The notes beneath the pieces were generated by a model. It was not told the origin of the DNA and did no database searches. It saw nothing but the letters and a program-made list of their open reading frames with translations. Of a DNA stretch of 64,000 nucleotides, positions 11,020 to 22,282 are shown in pieces. The DNA lies in assembly GCA_039707465.1 (NCBI GenBank), contig CM077651.1:18503519-18567518 (forward strand), written 5' to 3'. The position numbers and the translations under genes were made by a program. Position 1 is the first letter of the stretch. The number at the start of each line of letters is the position of its first letter. The DNA is from Rhabdophis nuchalis (taxonomy: Eukaryota; Chordata; Lepidosauria; Squamata; Natricidae).

Positions 11020-11560
11020 TACCATTCTACTATTAAAGCCTTCGTAAGACCACATGTAGAATACGGCATTCGGTTTTGGTCACCACATTGTTGAAAAATA
11101 TGTTGAGACTCTAGAAAGAGTGCAGAGAAGAGCAAAAAAGATAAGGGGACTGGAGGCTAAAACATATGATGAATGGTTGCAGGCACTAGGCATGGCTAGT
11201 CTAATGAAGAGAAGGACCAGGGGAGACATGACAGCAGTGTTCCAATATTTGATGGGCTGTCATAGAAAGGAGGTGTCAAACTGTTTTCCAAAGCACCTGA
11301 AGGTCAGACAAGGAATAATGAATGGGCATTGGTGAAGGAGAGATTCAACCTAGAAATAAGGAGAAATTTTCTGACAGTGGAATAGCTTCCCTTCAGAAGT
11401 TGTGGGAGCTTCATCACTGGAAGCTTTCAAGAAGAGATTGTGCTGCCATCTATCAGAAATGGTGTAGGGTCTCCTTCTTGGGTGGGCAAATTAGACTAGA
11501 TGACCTACAAAGTCCCTTCCAACTCTGTTAATCTATTAATGTTTGATTCTGTTAATCTGG
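11020..11560 (+). mobile_element. CR1 LINE, 5'-truncated, 0.54 kb
   Basis: The conceptual product shows RPHVEYGI, VQRRAKKIRGLE and FQYLMGCH, the carboxy-terminal region of the CR1 ORF2 protein, broken by frameshifts. The 3' UTR contains AGACTAGATGACCTACAAAG and CCCTTCCAACTCTGTTAAT. Here the 3' terminus is followed only by a short degenerate repeat, unlike the copy ending at 2,077. Confidence 0.88.
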
Positions 11561-11892
11561 TATTATTTCAAAATAGTGCTTCCATTTTAAACCAGTTCTG
11601 CTCTCTTTTCTGAAAGTGAAAATAAAAATCCTTTATCAGAAGATCCTTATTCATTGCCGATTAAGCAGGAAAGCAGTTAGTACTACCAACTGATTAGGCA
11701 TCTAGGTTTCCTGATCATGTCCAGATGCATTGTTGTGCCAGCTGCAAAAGAATTTTAGTTTTTGCTTTATCTATGGGTTTTGAATATTTGCAAGAAATTA
11801 TTACAATGCTCATAAAATCTATAAAGACAGAGATTCACTGCTATAGGGAGCGAGAGAGTAAAATATATTTAAAGAAACTATTTTATTCAATA

Positions 11893-12195
11893 CTACTAGC
11901 CTATAAGCCAGTATTGCCTGGATATTTATTTATAGGGGGAAAATGTCTGGACCAAACATAATTTCTAATGTTGGATTTTCCCTCTTACCAGAGAGAACCC
12001 CCTTTTGGAGTACTGTGCAGCCGTTACCATGGCAACATCACTGTGCTGTACAGTAGAAGCCATATGGCAATACAGCACATCAGGCTGTATCTTAACAGTA
12101 TACACACCCTGAGGGGTGTTAGGGGTGTCTTACCCCCACAGTATTTTTCTCCAGAGAGTAAATCATCTGTGTATCAAGTTTGGTTGAAATTGCTC

Positions 12196-12196
<1 letters not shown>
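11893..12196 (+). mobile_element. Family X, copy 2
   Basis: It starts CTAGCCTATAAGCCAG and carries TATTTATTTATAGGGGGAAA, CATAATTTCTAATGTTGGAT, TTAGGGGTGTCTTACCCCCA and GTTTGGTTGAAATTGCTCAA in the same order as copy 1. It then changes abruptly to (AC)n instead of the (AG)n of copy 1. Confidence 0.7.

Positions 12197-12246
<50 letters not shown>
12197..12246 (+). repeat. (AC)n microsatellite at the 3' end of family X
   Basis: About 25 perfect AC units begin immediately after the conserved AAATTGCTCAA end of family X. Confidence 0.95.
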
Positions 12247-12249
<3 letters not shown>

Positions 12250-13549
12250 ATTTTAAAGATATCTATTGTAGGACTTTTTAAGGATTTACGCCTTTATTCT
12301 TTAAGGACACGTTAATTTATGTTGTATGTGTTGTATACTGCACCAAAACAAAACCTCCTTTTAACTTTTATGGCCTTGGCTTTACTTTATTATTATGATT
12401 TTAATTGCATTGGTTCTGTTTCTTGCATGGATCTAACAAAGCTCCCTTTGAAACTAAGGCTGAAAGATGGGGCATAAATATTTGAAATAAAAGAGTAGGG
12501 TTTTTGGCATTTTATCAGTATTGGCCCACAGAATACCATGAAACTCCATAATGCCTCATCCTTAGTCAACACACTGGTTATGCACAGCTGCTATTTTTCC
12601 ACCATACTTATAAATTCATCCCATAATTGTCTGTTCAGGAAATCCATAGCAGGGAATTGTTAAAGAAACATAAAAGGCATTTATCAAAACCCAAATTTTA
12701 ATTCAAAGTAATCAAGACAGAGAAAACGCTGTTTATATTAGAGATACATGTTTCATTCTAGGAATTTTGTAGGGTAGTTATTGTCACCAATAATTGTTCA
12801 CACAAAGCAGTCTGCAATCAGCAGTAACAAAAGCTTAAGCAAATGCAATTATGCTTTAAGGAACCCTTATTTGTTCTTTATCTGTCTGCTTCATGCTAAA
12901 AAATAAAGAAAACCCTCTAGGAGTAAATATGGCAAATAGTTAAGCTTAAACTCAGCAGGCACTAATAGGAGAGCATTATGCGTGCACGGGCATCTATTAA
13001 ATGTGAGTGACCATAATACAGTTATTATTTTTGGTTTATCTGAAGCACAACAAACTGAAATTGTTGTGTAGATGTGTAATTAAAAAAAACAACCATCACA
13101 TCTCCAGTGCCAAGCAGCAGTATTAAATCATGAATCTGGCGAATATAACTTTTGAAATTGTTATTCAGTTCCTGTTGTAAAGTAGGACATTTCCAGGATT
13201 CTAGATAAGGCATCATACCATTTCATTGCACTACATGAAATATATTCAAAGTAAAGACATTGAATGGTTTTGAGTTATAAATAATAATGAACATAAGAAC
13301 ATAAATTGATCTGAAGCAGCAATTTTAGAACCAACTCAAGCATTCAGCCTTATTCTGTAGCTCAGCTAAAGCAATTACCTTTTAAAAAAAAAACAATACA
13401 CAAAGCATACTGCAGTTGGAATTTCTGACATGTGACGAGTGCAATTAGTGGGTTTAGGATACAGTCCTGTACTCAATTGCCACTGAATTAAATGTGATTT
13501 ACTTCAATGTGGATCTGCACTTGTATATTGTCATTTGGTTCCTGTAGGG
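12247..13549. other. AT-rich stretch, nothing recognised
   Basis: No recognisable coding region or repeat family. Confidence 0.5.
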
Positions 13550-13675
13550 CACATGTGTCAAACTTGATGATGTCACGTGACGTATCATGGGGTTTTTTTT
13601 GCCTTTGCAGAGCCAAGGTGGGCGTGGCCTGTGTGTGATGCATCCTGCCTGTGGGGCGCCAGTTTTACAAGACTG
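13550..13675. mobile_element. hAT-type MITE relative of 35,860-35,988
   Basis: It shares CATGTGTCAAACTTGATGAT, a TGACGTATCATG motif, TTTTTTGCCTTTGCAGAGCC and a GCGCCAGTTTTACA end with the minus strand of 35,860-35,988. The terminal bases are degenerate and no target duplication was found, so the borders are approximate. Confidence 0.6.
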
Positions 13676-14589
13676 CAAAATCACCCCACCTTCCCCCCCC
13701 CAAAAAAAGAATAAAACAGAGAATCTCTTTATTTTATCAAATTTTTGGTCACCAACTTTACATTTTCCATTTCTCATAGTTAACTACAAATACCTCTATT
13801 AAGCACCTCAAGAATTAGAAGTTTTGAGAAAAGGAAAAACATTTACAAAGCACAGAAGCAAAGGTGGTTAGATTAAACACATCTGCTAACAAGGAGTATA
13901 ATATCTGATCTTATTAAGTGTAGATAGTTTTCAACTACTGAAGAGAAGAAAAGTCAGGCATTTTTAATTGTGAATTCTAGGAGTCTTAAGGTTTGCGGCA
14001 GGTATGGCTTCGCAATTGAAATGGATGAGAGCCACCAACAAAACAGCATTTCACACTCAAACCTAGAAGAAAACAACCGCAAACCATTTTTCTGTGGTTA
14101 CCAGAAAAACTACATGCATATGATATACTAAATGATTGAATATAACAAATTTAAATTATTAGATGCAGAAAATGCAGAACTGTTATCCCACTCGTAAATG
14201 TGAGATGACAAGTATTACCGTCGGTCACAAAATCAGACAGATGTCTAGACTGGATTTGCATTTTTATTCGTTTATTGAGTTTTTCCCAAGCACCTGGAAT
14301 AGCTGATGTCTTTTTGTGTGAGTGTTAAAGGTAAAGTCAGTATTAAAATTAGGCTGTCATACAGCTGTGAACTCAAGGGGAAACCCACCACTCTGTCACT
14401 CAACCCACCAGCCAACCAGGGGAAACTTCTGTTTCTATGATTTGCTTGTGAGGAATAACAGTCTGGAGGACTGATAGGTTGGTTTTAAGTTTCCTCCTTA
14501 AATCTAGTAGAAAGCAAACATCTCCCTTTCAGGGCATTTAAACTGCCATTTTCCCTACCAGAAATTGGGATGAAGTTGGGGACCGGCTG
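13676..14589. other. No recognised gene
   Basis: No feature could be supported. A C-rich then A-rich run lies at about 13,690-13,708. Confidence 0.45.
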
Positions 14590-14716
14590 CACATGCGTTT
14601 AAATATTTTAGGGGAAGGCTTATTTGGGGGGAGGGCTTATTTTAGCACATGCGCTAAAAAGCCTGATTGGGCTTATTATCCAGGTAGGTCTTATTTTTAG
14701 GAAAACAGAGTAGTAG
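14590..14716 (-). mobile_element. Family Q MITE, partial
   Basis: On the minus strand it reads TTTTCCTAAAAATAAGACCT and then AATAAGCCCAATCAGGC, TAGCGCATGTGC and AAATAAGCC. This matches the left half of the complete copies at 24,885-25,140 and 31,199-31,425. The other half is missing. Confidence 0.7.
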
Positions 14717-15100
14717 CTGTTCCTTTTTTTTTTTTTGGCCAGTTTCTTTTCAATTTAGGTGGAAAAAGCTTGTTTTCAACTAAATGCTGTTGAACTCCAT
14801 CAGTTACGACACCAGTTAGCAATTTATTAGTTGTTGTTAAGCAGATAATTTGCCTGTAGTTGCCAGGTGCTGCCCCTTTTGTTGGCTCTTTCATTATCAG
14901 AAAAATTTGGCCAGATGTTAACCAATCTTCAATTTCACCTCCTTGCAGTGTGTTATTAAATTGCTTAGCAATTAGTGGGTACAGTCAGTCTGATCTTTCA
15001 ACCAAAAACCATGCAATTCATCTTCATCTGGTACTGAAGATCCAATCTGGATCTTGCTTGCCCTTTCTCTACTATTTCTGTTGTTATTACAAATTCTTTC
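14717..15100 (-). mobile_element. R4/Dong-type LINE fragment, reverse transcriptase
   Basis: On the minus strand the product reads HGFWLK, then IEDWLTSGQIFLIMKEP, KGAAPGNYRQIICL and NKLLTGVV. This is the start of the RT domain as found in R4/Dong elements, with APGNYRPITCL expected. Substitutions and frameshifts show that it is dead. The RT catalytic boxes lie outside this fragment. Confidence 0.7.
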
Positions 15101-15670
15101 ATTTCAACTTCTTCTTTTTATTCACATGCATTTCTTTAGCCAGCTACATTCTTGTTATGTTATTAATGCAGCAATGCATCAGCAAGATTTTTACAATTAA
15201 TGTAAATAAGAAAAAACAAACTTTTCAAGTAGCTTGCCTTTCTCCATGATGCCCTACTGAATTTGCCAAGTCTAATTTTCAGTAATTATAACTGCAATTG
15301 ATTTTGAATAATATGCACATTCATTCCTTTCTTGGGTTTCAGTAGTATTGCATGGAGAACTACTACAATCAGATTCTATTTATTTTATAATAGCATTTTT
15401 TAATCTCCAATATTCTGGATGCTTCATCACAGATTAAAAATAAGCATAGTGAATCAGTTAAAGCATAATAACATTAACAGAGATATAATTTCTTAGCCAT
15501 ATGTGCATCCATATGTGACAGGAAACTGACAAACGTATTGAAGTTCCTGAAATTTTTAAAATACAGAATTTTAATTGCTTTCTTAATTTGCAATCATTAC
15601 TTCAACTATCTATACTTTTAATATTTTGGTGTAGTGGTTTGTGTGTATATGTATGCGTTTTATTATCTAT
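15101..15670. other. No recognised gene
   Basis: AT-rich sequence without a recognisable family. It may include more decayed LINE sequence upstream of the R4-type fragment. Confidence 0.4.
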
Positions 15671-16018
15671 GTAAAGGTAAAGTTTCCCCTCGCACATATG
15701 GGCTAATCGTTCCTGACTCTAGGGGGCAGTGCTCATCTCCATTTCAAAGCCAAAGAACCAGTGCTGTCTGAAGACGTCTCTGTGATCATGTGGCCGACAT
15801 GACTAAACACCAAAGGAGCATGGAATGTTGTTTCCTTCCCACCAAAGGTAGTTCCTATTTTTCTACTTACATTTTTACATGTTTTCGAACTGCTAGGTTG
15901 GCAGAAGCTGGGACTAGTAAGGGGAGCTCACTCCGTTACGCAGCACTAGGGATTCGAACCGCCAAACTGCCAACCTTTCTAATCAACAAGATCAGCATCT
16001 TAGCCACTGAGCCACTGC
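15671..16018 (-). mobile_element. tRNA-derived SINE, family A, copy 1
   Basis: On the minus strand it begins with GTGGCTCAGTGGCTAAG (box A region) and GGTTCGAATCCC, a perfect box B. The body has GCAGAAGCTGGGACTAG and the tail AGGGGAAACTTTACCTTTAC. Its length of about 350 bp equals the copies at 21,841 and 27,105. It is a Pol III-type SINE, not a functional tRNA gene. Confidence 0.85.
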
Positions 16019-17447
16019 TCAGTGGCTAATGAGCAGAATTGGTTTGTACTTAGGTAATATTGCTCTAATCACAAAAATGTGATACCCAATAGGGAGAATG
16101 AAATTGCACACATCTCTTCAATCCTGATCTATACTTCAGCCACATTTTGCCTATCTGTGAGCCCCACATAAAAATTCCAAGGCTCTCTAAGTTAGGGCAA
16201 AGTGTCTTCTTTGTGTTTGGAAGGGACACAAAGATAACTTGTCCCACTTTGGCATGCAGTTTTTGTAGTGCCATTCTCTGTAGCGACTTTCTCCAAATCG
16301 CTCACTTACACTTTCACAGTCCAGCTTGAGGGAACATGTCCTCCGGCAACAGGCAAACAGCGACAGGGAAAAACAGACAGCATGGGGTAATTGATCACTT
16401 CCCTTGTGCCCTATTCAAAAGTCTCTCACTCTTCCAACTAGGCCCTCTCTTCAGAAGCACAGCCTGTTACCATCGCATATAATATGGCTGTAAAAGCCAA
16501 TTTTATGAGTGAAAACCCGGGTAAGGTAAAAATGAGTAGTCGATAAAAAATCCGCAGAGCTGTTTATGGACCATCAAATTTCAGCACCAGGCAAGCTGTA
16601 CCTCCAGTTGGTTCCTCAGAATAAAATGTGTAATGAGAATCGAACCATCATTCTCCACTGTGGTGACTCCGTATGAAACTTCTAGTTAAGAGAGCAGGAA
16701 AACAGCTTTCCATAATTGCTTGTGTTAATGGCTATCAACATGCTCTTTTAAATTAAGAGTCTGCCTGTGTTAATTCTGATAATGAACAGCCTCACCACGC
16801 TACCTTTATTTTTTTTCCCCCACTCTTCTTTTTAATTTATTATCTACCTTTGTTTCCTGTGTTTAAATAATGCTCTTCCATCTCAAAGTGTCAGGTAGCC
16901 TGATGAGCTCCTGCAGGCTTCAGTCTGCTTTCAATAGGTGCCAAGCGGTAGAAGAATGTTCCTCCCCCTTGCTTCCACCCCCTCTCTACCATGAGCTTTA
17001 AGTATTTTATCATTTCACAACATGATTTTAATTTCTTTTCGTCCTAAATAATAGCATGGCTCCCCCTTCTCTTCTCTTGCAAGACGCGTACCATATGCAT
17101 GTGATTATGTTGTTTTCTTTTGATACAAAATAAGACAAGAGTAGAAACTGTACTGCATACAATGACAAACCATTACATCTCCCGCAGTGAGACAAGTCGG
17201 CTTATCATTCCATATTCAGAAGGCATATAATGCAGCCATCTTGTAAAGCTAAGCAGGTAAACGTTTTGGCAGTGCCTAGAGGCAGAATAACTTGAGGCTT
17301 TCCCAAGTGCTACTAAACAAAGCTCTTGTTTGCAGCACCTATAACTACACACATGGGTGGGAATCCATTTTGGAACTCAGAGATCATATTGGAAATAAGA
17401 TAATTAAAAGCCATAATAATAAAATAATAATGTTGATGTCGTTGTTG
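16019..17447. other. Repeat-poor stretch without gene
   Basis: No transposon was recognised. The part at about 16,700-17,060 has TTAAT-rich text and a mixed composition that could be conserved non-coding DNA, but without a comparison this is only a possibility. Confidence 0.4.
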
Positions 17448-17640
17448 CTTCTTCTTCTTCTTCTTCTTCTTCTTCTTCTTCTTCTTCTTCTTCTTCTTCT
17501 TCTTCTTCTTCTTCTTCTTCTTCTTCTTCTTCTTCTTCTTCTTCTTCTTCTTCTTCTTCTTCTTCTCCTCCTCCTCCTCCTCCTCCTCCCCCTCCTCCTC
17601 CTCCTCCACCACCACCACCACCACCACCACCACCACCACC
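17448..17640 (+). repeat. Composite (CTT)n(CCT)n(ACC)n microsatellite
   Basis: About 39 CTT units (17,448-17,564) are followed by CCT units with one interruption (17,565-17,607) and 11 ACC units (17,608-17,640). The changes CTT to CCT to ACC are single-base unit conversions. The poly-leucine and poly-lysine frames across it are artefacts. Confidence 0.97.
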
Positions 17641-18515
17641 TCCATCAGGGGAGATGTGGGGTTTTTAACATCTTTAAAATCTTTTCATATCTTTTCAAAT
17701 ATTTTCAGAAAAAACTATGGTAAGAGGAGGCCTGTATGCGTACATGTGTGTCTATGTGTGTATATGCATGTATGCATATACACACACACACACATACACA
17801 CATGCACTTCAACTAAGATTCATTATGCATCTTAGAAAGGATATGTCTTTAGACAAAATTAATTAGTCTTCTCTTCATCACAGCCGTATAGTGTACACTC
17901 TGTTTTATACTGACTTCTCTTTTTCCAAATCATGATTCCCGATGCTGGCAGTGAAAACCAAAATAAATAAATGGGCAAAGGAGTTTTTTGAGAATGCTTT
18001 GACTAGGACCAAGAAACTTTCATGATGTGTGTAGCCATTTTCAGCTTCTCTAAAACTGATAGCTTTTTCTGTGTATATGTTAGGAGCATGCTAGGTGTTT
18101 GTGGTATGAATCTGCATGCTGTGTAGCTCCTTCTAGTCACAATTACAAAACAACAAGAAAAGGAAAGTATTGCTTCGTTATTTTGAAAGCATCTGCTATT
18201 GTTTTTTTAAATAAAATTATTTTCATTCTATTATGTTTACAAGTTTATAATCAATCTAATCAAGGTGTTAATTACCCAAACGATTCCACATCCAAAACAT
18301 AAACATTTAATTTTCTACAATTCTGCAAGCAACTTCCTCCTTCCTCCTCCCCCCATTAATGTTTCGCCCAAATTTATGAAGCAAGTTTTAGGCTTTTCCC
18401 CCCCCATCTCAATCTACATTCTAATCAATTCAATGTTTATTCTTTCTGAGCTACTTTTTTTTACAGGCGCATGAATGGAATAGGTTTAAGTTAGGCAACT
18501 TTTATTTCTATGCAG
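17641..18515. other. No recognised gene
   Basis: Only short TG/CA-rich simple tracts at about 17,745-17,805 were noted. Confidence 0.45.
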
Positions 18516-18519
18516 GTAG

Positions 18520-19660
18520 AAATTGTTGTTGTTGTTAACCATCGCACAGTCAGCCAGCTATTCAGACTGGCTTTGGCATTTCTGTCCCTCTATCAAGTCC
18601 TTACCAAGGACCTGGGATAAGCACATCTGGATGCTACAGAAAGCATCACAGGATGGAAGCAATTCCAAGTAAAGTCACCTTCTGCAATTGACTGATGTCA
18701 AATTTGTCAATGTCAATGGCGTTCAAGTGATGCTCCAGTTGTTTTGGGATTGCACCCAAAGCACCTATTACTATTGGTACTACCCTTGCTTGCCTTTGCC
18801 ACAGTCATTCTATTTCTGTTTGTAGGTCTTTGTATTTTGCTAACTTTTCCAGTTCTTTTGCTCCTATTCTGCTGTCTTCAGGGTCTGCCACATCCGCTAT
18901 CCAGATTTTTTGTTCTTCTTATCGACAATTGTTTAATCTGGGGTGTTATGTGGCTGGTACCTCTCTATTTGAATTCCCAGAGCAATTTAACGTCTTCATT
19001 TTCTATGACTTCCCCTAATGGTTGATATGGTTTGTTGCCAGCAAACCAGTATCAACCAAGCACCTTCTTAAAATATAAGATGTTCCAAGTAGCACAGTTT
19101 TTTGCAGTTCCACTGGTGTTATTGTAGGAAGCTGCAATTTGTTGATGTATCTTGTAAAATTCTTGGACATGGTGCCAAGTGCCCGATGAAATGGGTGTTA
19201 CTGTTACATGCTTCATCCATAGCTGTGTAGTTTCGATGGCCAGGTCAAGATATTTCCTTATTTTTTCTAGTTCTTTTTCTTCGACTCTGGCATCTCCAGG
19301 AACAGCGATATCAATAAACTGTACACTTCAGCCCTCTACAACCGTGATATCTGGTGTGTTGTACTCCAAATGACGATCCGTTTGTATTCAAAAGTCCCAC
19401 AAGAACTTCACCTTCTCATTTTCGATAACTGTTTCCACTTTATGTTCCCATGACTTTTCTGGATACAGGTAAATCATATTTTTTACATAATAACCAGTGG
19501 ATTAATTTAGCAACTCGGTCGTGTCTAGCTTTGTAATCAGTTTGTGCGATTTTGCTGCATTCACATATTAAATGAGAAACAGTTTCGACTTTGTTATTGC
19601 AAAGTTGGCAGTTTGGGTTGTCAGTGGATTTTTATATCTTCGCTTTCATGGCATTAGTTT
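18520..19660 (-). mobile_element. R4/Dong-type LINE, carboxy end with zinc knuckle and endonuclease
   Basis: On the minus strand 19,500-19,615 encodes CQLCNNKVETVSHLICEC, a CX2CX8HX4C zinc knuckle, then KARHDRVAKLIHWLLC. Further on come TPDITVVEG and IDIAVPGDARVEEKELEKI at about 19,265-19,365. These give the PD...D pattern of the restriction-like endonuclease of R2/R4-clade LINEs, followed by KNFTRYINKLQLPTITP and LLGTSYILRR. Frameshifts and stops are frequent. The 3' end is a short AAC repeat at about 18,525. Confidence 0.75.
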
Positions 19661-20350
19661 GTAATGCATGTTGTTGTTATTGTTATTATTCATTAAACAT
19701 GAAACTCAGTCAACTGAACATTTAAAACTGTATCACAAATAATAGTGACTGGCACTGATGATTAATATGGGTTACTGCCAGCATCCTAGGTATCAACCAA
19801 GTACTTTCTTAAGATGTATGATATTCCGAGTAATGCAATTTTTTGCAGTTCCGCTGGTGTTATTGTAGGAAACTGCACTTTCTTGATGTATTTTGTAAAA
19901 TTCTTGGACATGGTACATTGTCACACTTTATTTTGCCACAGTCATTCAATTTCTATTTGCAGGGCTTTGCATTTTGTGATTTTCTCTACTTCTTTCTCTT
20001 CTATTCTATTATTTCTCTAGATATTACAATAATCAACACTTAGACTTTTCTGTTTTTCTTATCAATAATTGGGGTATTGTGTGGCAGGTGTTTGAATTCT
20101 ACAGTCCCAGAGCACTTTTGCTTGTTCATTTTATATGCATTTGTCTATTTGTTATCCCACCAGTTCTTGTCTCTTGGCAAATGGCATTTCTTGCAGATAT
20201 GCCAAGCGAATGTTGTTACTTTGCCATGCTGTTGTTTGTGGTCAGTCTATATGATTTTGCAGCAACAAACTATGTATCCAATTTTCTGTTGCTTTCCAGC
20301 AGGAATAAGATTGTCCAATTCCTATTGTTTCAACCTTCTGTTTTCTTTTC
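19661..20350 (-). mobile_element. Second R4/Dong-type copy in tandem, more decayed
   Basis: The 3' part of the first copy is repeated. CAACCAAGTACTTTCTTAAG, TTGCAGTTCCGCTGGTGTTA and AAATTCTTGGACATGGTAC at 19,793-19,916 parallel 19,057-19,174. It has its own AAC/AAT-rich 3' tail at 19,665-19,690. Both copies have the same orientation and are adjacent. The upstream border is uncertain. Confidence 0.65.
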
Positions 20351-20829
20351 ATCTTGATGGAAACTCTTCCCTCCTCCTTTTTTGAATGAGTTGATTGACC
20401 AGTAACCCAATTGAAGATGCAAAGGCCTGAAATTAACTAGACAGCCAATGATTAAATGCATGTAATTAGAAGTGTAATTGAAAATATTCATGGCTTGAAC
20501 TTCTGAGGCTACCTTGTAGAGAATAGCTTTCCCAGCAGACTTTGTTTCTACAAGTTCCCACATTTGACTTCTCATTTCCTTTCTTGTGTCATTTTCTTAC
20601 AAAAGTTCCCTCGTGAATCTCTTCAGTTGACTCCTTTGCTCAAAATTCATGACTTATTATCAACGGCACAAATCCAGATATGTTATTTGAGGCCACTCAG
20701 AGAGTGATAGGTTCAATGGTCAACCTATGGTTTCAAAATAAGAGGGGGGGAGCAACATATGAACAAATCATAATATTGTCCAATGAGGGATCCTTTTTTT
20801 AAGTTGGGAGGATTGGGATTCAGCTGAAA

Positions 20830-21620
20830 GAACCATGAGATAGGAGACATGAATTGATAAATGGGAAAAAGTCGAGAAAGTATTTAAAAAGTGATTGGGC
20901 CATTCAGAGGCCCAAGAATGAATGAAAAGGATGACTATCTGATAAGCTTTTGCTCAGAAAAAAAATGTTTGCTTGTTCCGAATGCTAATTTAAGACTTTC
21001 TATTCATGCGCCCAATGGCAAAGGAATAAAACTAAATCTAAAGATGAGGCTTATTTGATTGATCATAAAGAAAGATTGAAGAATTAATGATCAGAGCTTC
21101 TGAATGTGAGATTGAGGTGAGTGGCTTGATAGTGAATTTGGAGAAATGCATATGGAAAAAAAAAGGGAGGCAGACATAAAAGGAACAAGAATGAAAGCAG
21201 AATGATTGCAGGGAGAGAAAAATATGACTTTTGTATAAAAATAAGATTAATCTCACAACATAATGCATGGGAAATGGATAAAAGGAAAGAAGAGGTGGAA
21301 GCTGCTTGAAACAGATTGAATACTATTATGTTAAGTGTCATTGAATTAATGCTAATAGCAAGTAAGGCAAAGAATACTTGGTGGACTGATGAAGTGAGAG
21401 AAGCTGCAGAGGAGGCAGACACACTGAAGTGAATAATTTGTGCAAAAATGAGGATCAGAGCCGTATCTTGTATGGTATAGACAGAGAACAAAGGTACTTA
21501 AAATGTAGTCAAAGAAAGCAAAGAATGATTAGGATTAAAAGAAGGAGAGGAGATTCAGAAAGAATTTGATGGAAATTTAAAAAAATGTTTGGGAACAGAT
21601 GGGTAAAGAAGAATGAAAAG
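20830..21620 (+). mobile_element. RTE-clade (BovB-like) LINE, endonuclease to linker
   Basis: The frameshifted plus-strand product resembles the RTE endonuclease and linker, with IHAPNGKGIKL in place of the family's IHKYTWQR-like block, then DEAYLID and NTWWTDEVREAAEEAD. The last block matches the conserved WWTDEV segment before the RT of RTE elements. There are many stops. The RT half may be at 25,145-26,135. Confidence 0.6.
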
Positions 21621-21840
21621 AATTAAACATAAACATGCACAGGCCTTTATTATCCTTGAAGAATTTGTGCACACTTTTTTCCTTCCCAGTGTGTTTCCTG
21701 CAATTGTGCACTTTCTTTCCTAGATCTACCATTGGTTGTGATAGGAATGGACTGACTGGTTTGCTGCTCAGGATTGCTGTTGTGGCCTAAGGGAGAGTGA
21801 CCAGCTCAAAATCACTATAGGTATATATGTGTGCATGTGT

Positions 21841-22190
21841 AGGGACGTGGTGGCTCAGTGGCTAAGACACTAAACTTGTCGATCAGAAAGATTGGCAGTT
21901 CGGCGGTTCAAATCCCTAGAGCCATGTAATGGAGTAAGCTCCCATTACTGGTCCCAGCTTCTGCCAACCTAGCAGTTTGAAAGTATGTAAAAATGCAAGT
22001 AGAAAAATAGGGACCACTTTGGTGGGAAAGTAACAGCGCTCCGTGCACCTTTGGCATTTAGTCATGCTGACCACATGATCACGGAGATGTCTTCAGACAG
22101 CTCTGGCTCTTCAGCTTTGAAACGGAGATGAGCACTGTCCCCTAGAGTCAGGAACGACTAGCACGTATGTGCGAGGGGAACCTTTACCTT
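21841..22190 (+). mobile_element. tRNA-derived SINE, family A, copy 2
   Basis: It begins AGGGACGTGGTGGCTCAGTG, with box A (TGGCTCAGTGGCTAAG) and box B (GGTTCAAATCCC). The tail reads CGAGGGGAACCTTTACCTTT. Target duplications TATGTGTGCATGTGT (21,826-21,840) and TATGTATGCATGTGA (22,191-22,205) match at 13 of 15 positions, fixing both ends. Confidence 0.92.
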
Positions 22191-22282
22191 TATGTATGCA
22201 TGTGAGTTGTGTAGCATACACATGCACCTGCTTATAAAGTACATAAATTATAAATTAAATTTAGCAATTAAAATAACTTAAA

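Noticed and set aside
15671..16018. tRNA gene suggested by box A and a perfect GGTTCGAATCCC box B
   Set aside because: The region is the head of a 350-bp SINE with a typical tail and repeated copies; no cloverleaf with matching acceptor arm was seen.
17292..17723. 143-residue open frame with long poly-leucine and poly-histidine
   Set aside because: It is produced entirely by the CTT/CCT/ACC microsatellite. The minus-strand poly-lysine/valine frame is the same artefact.
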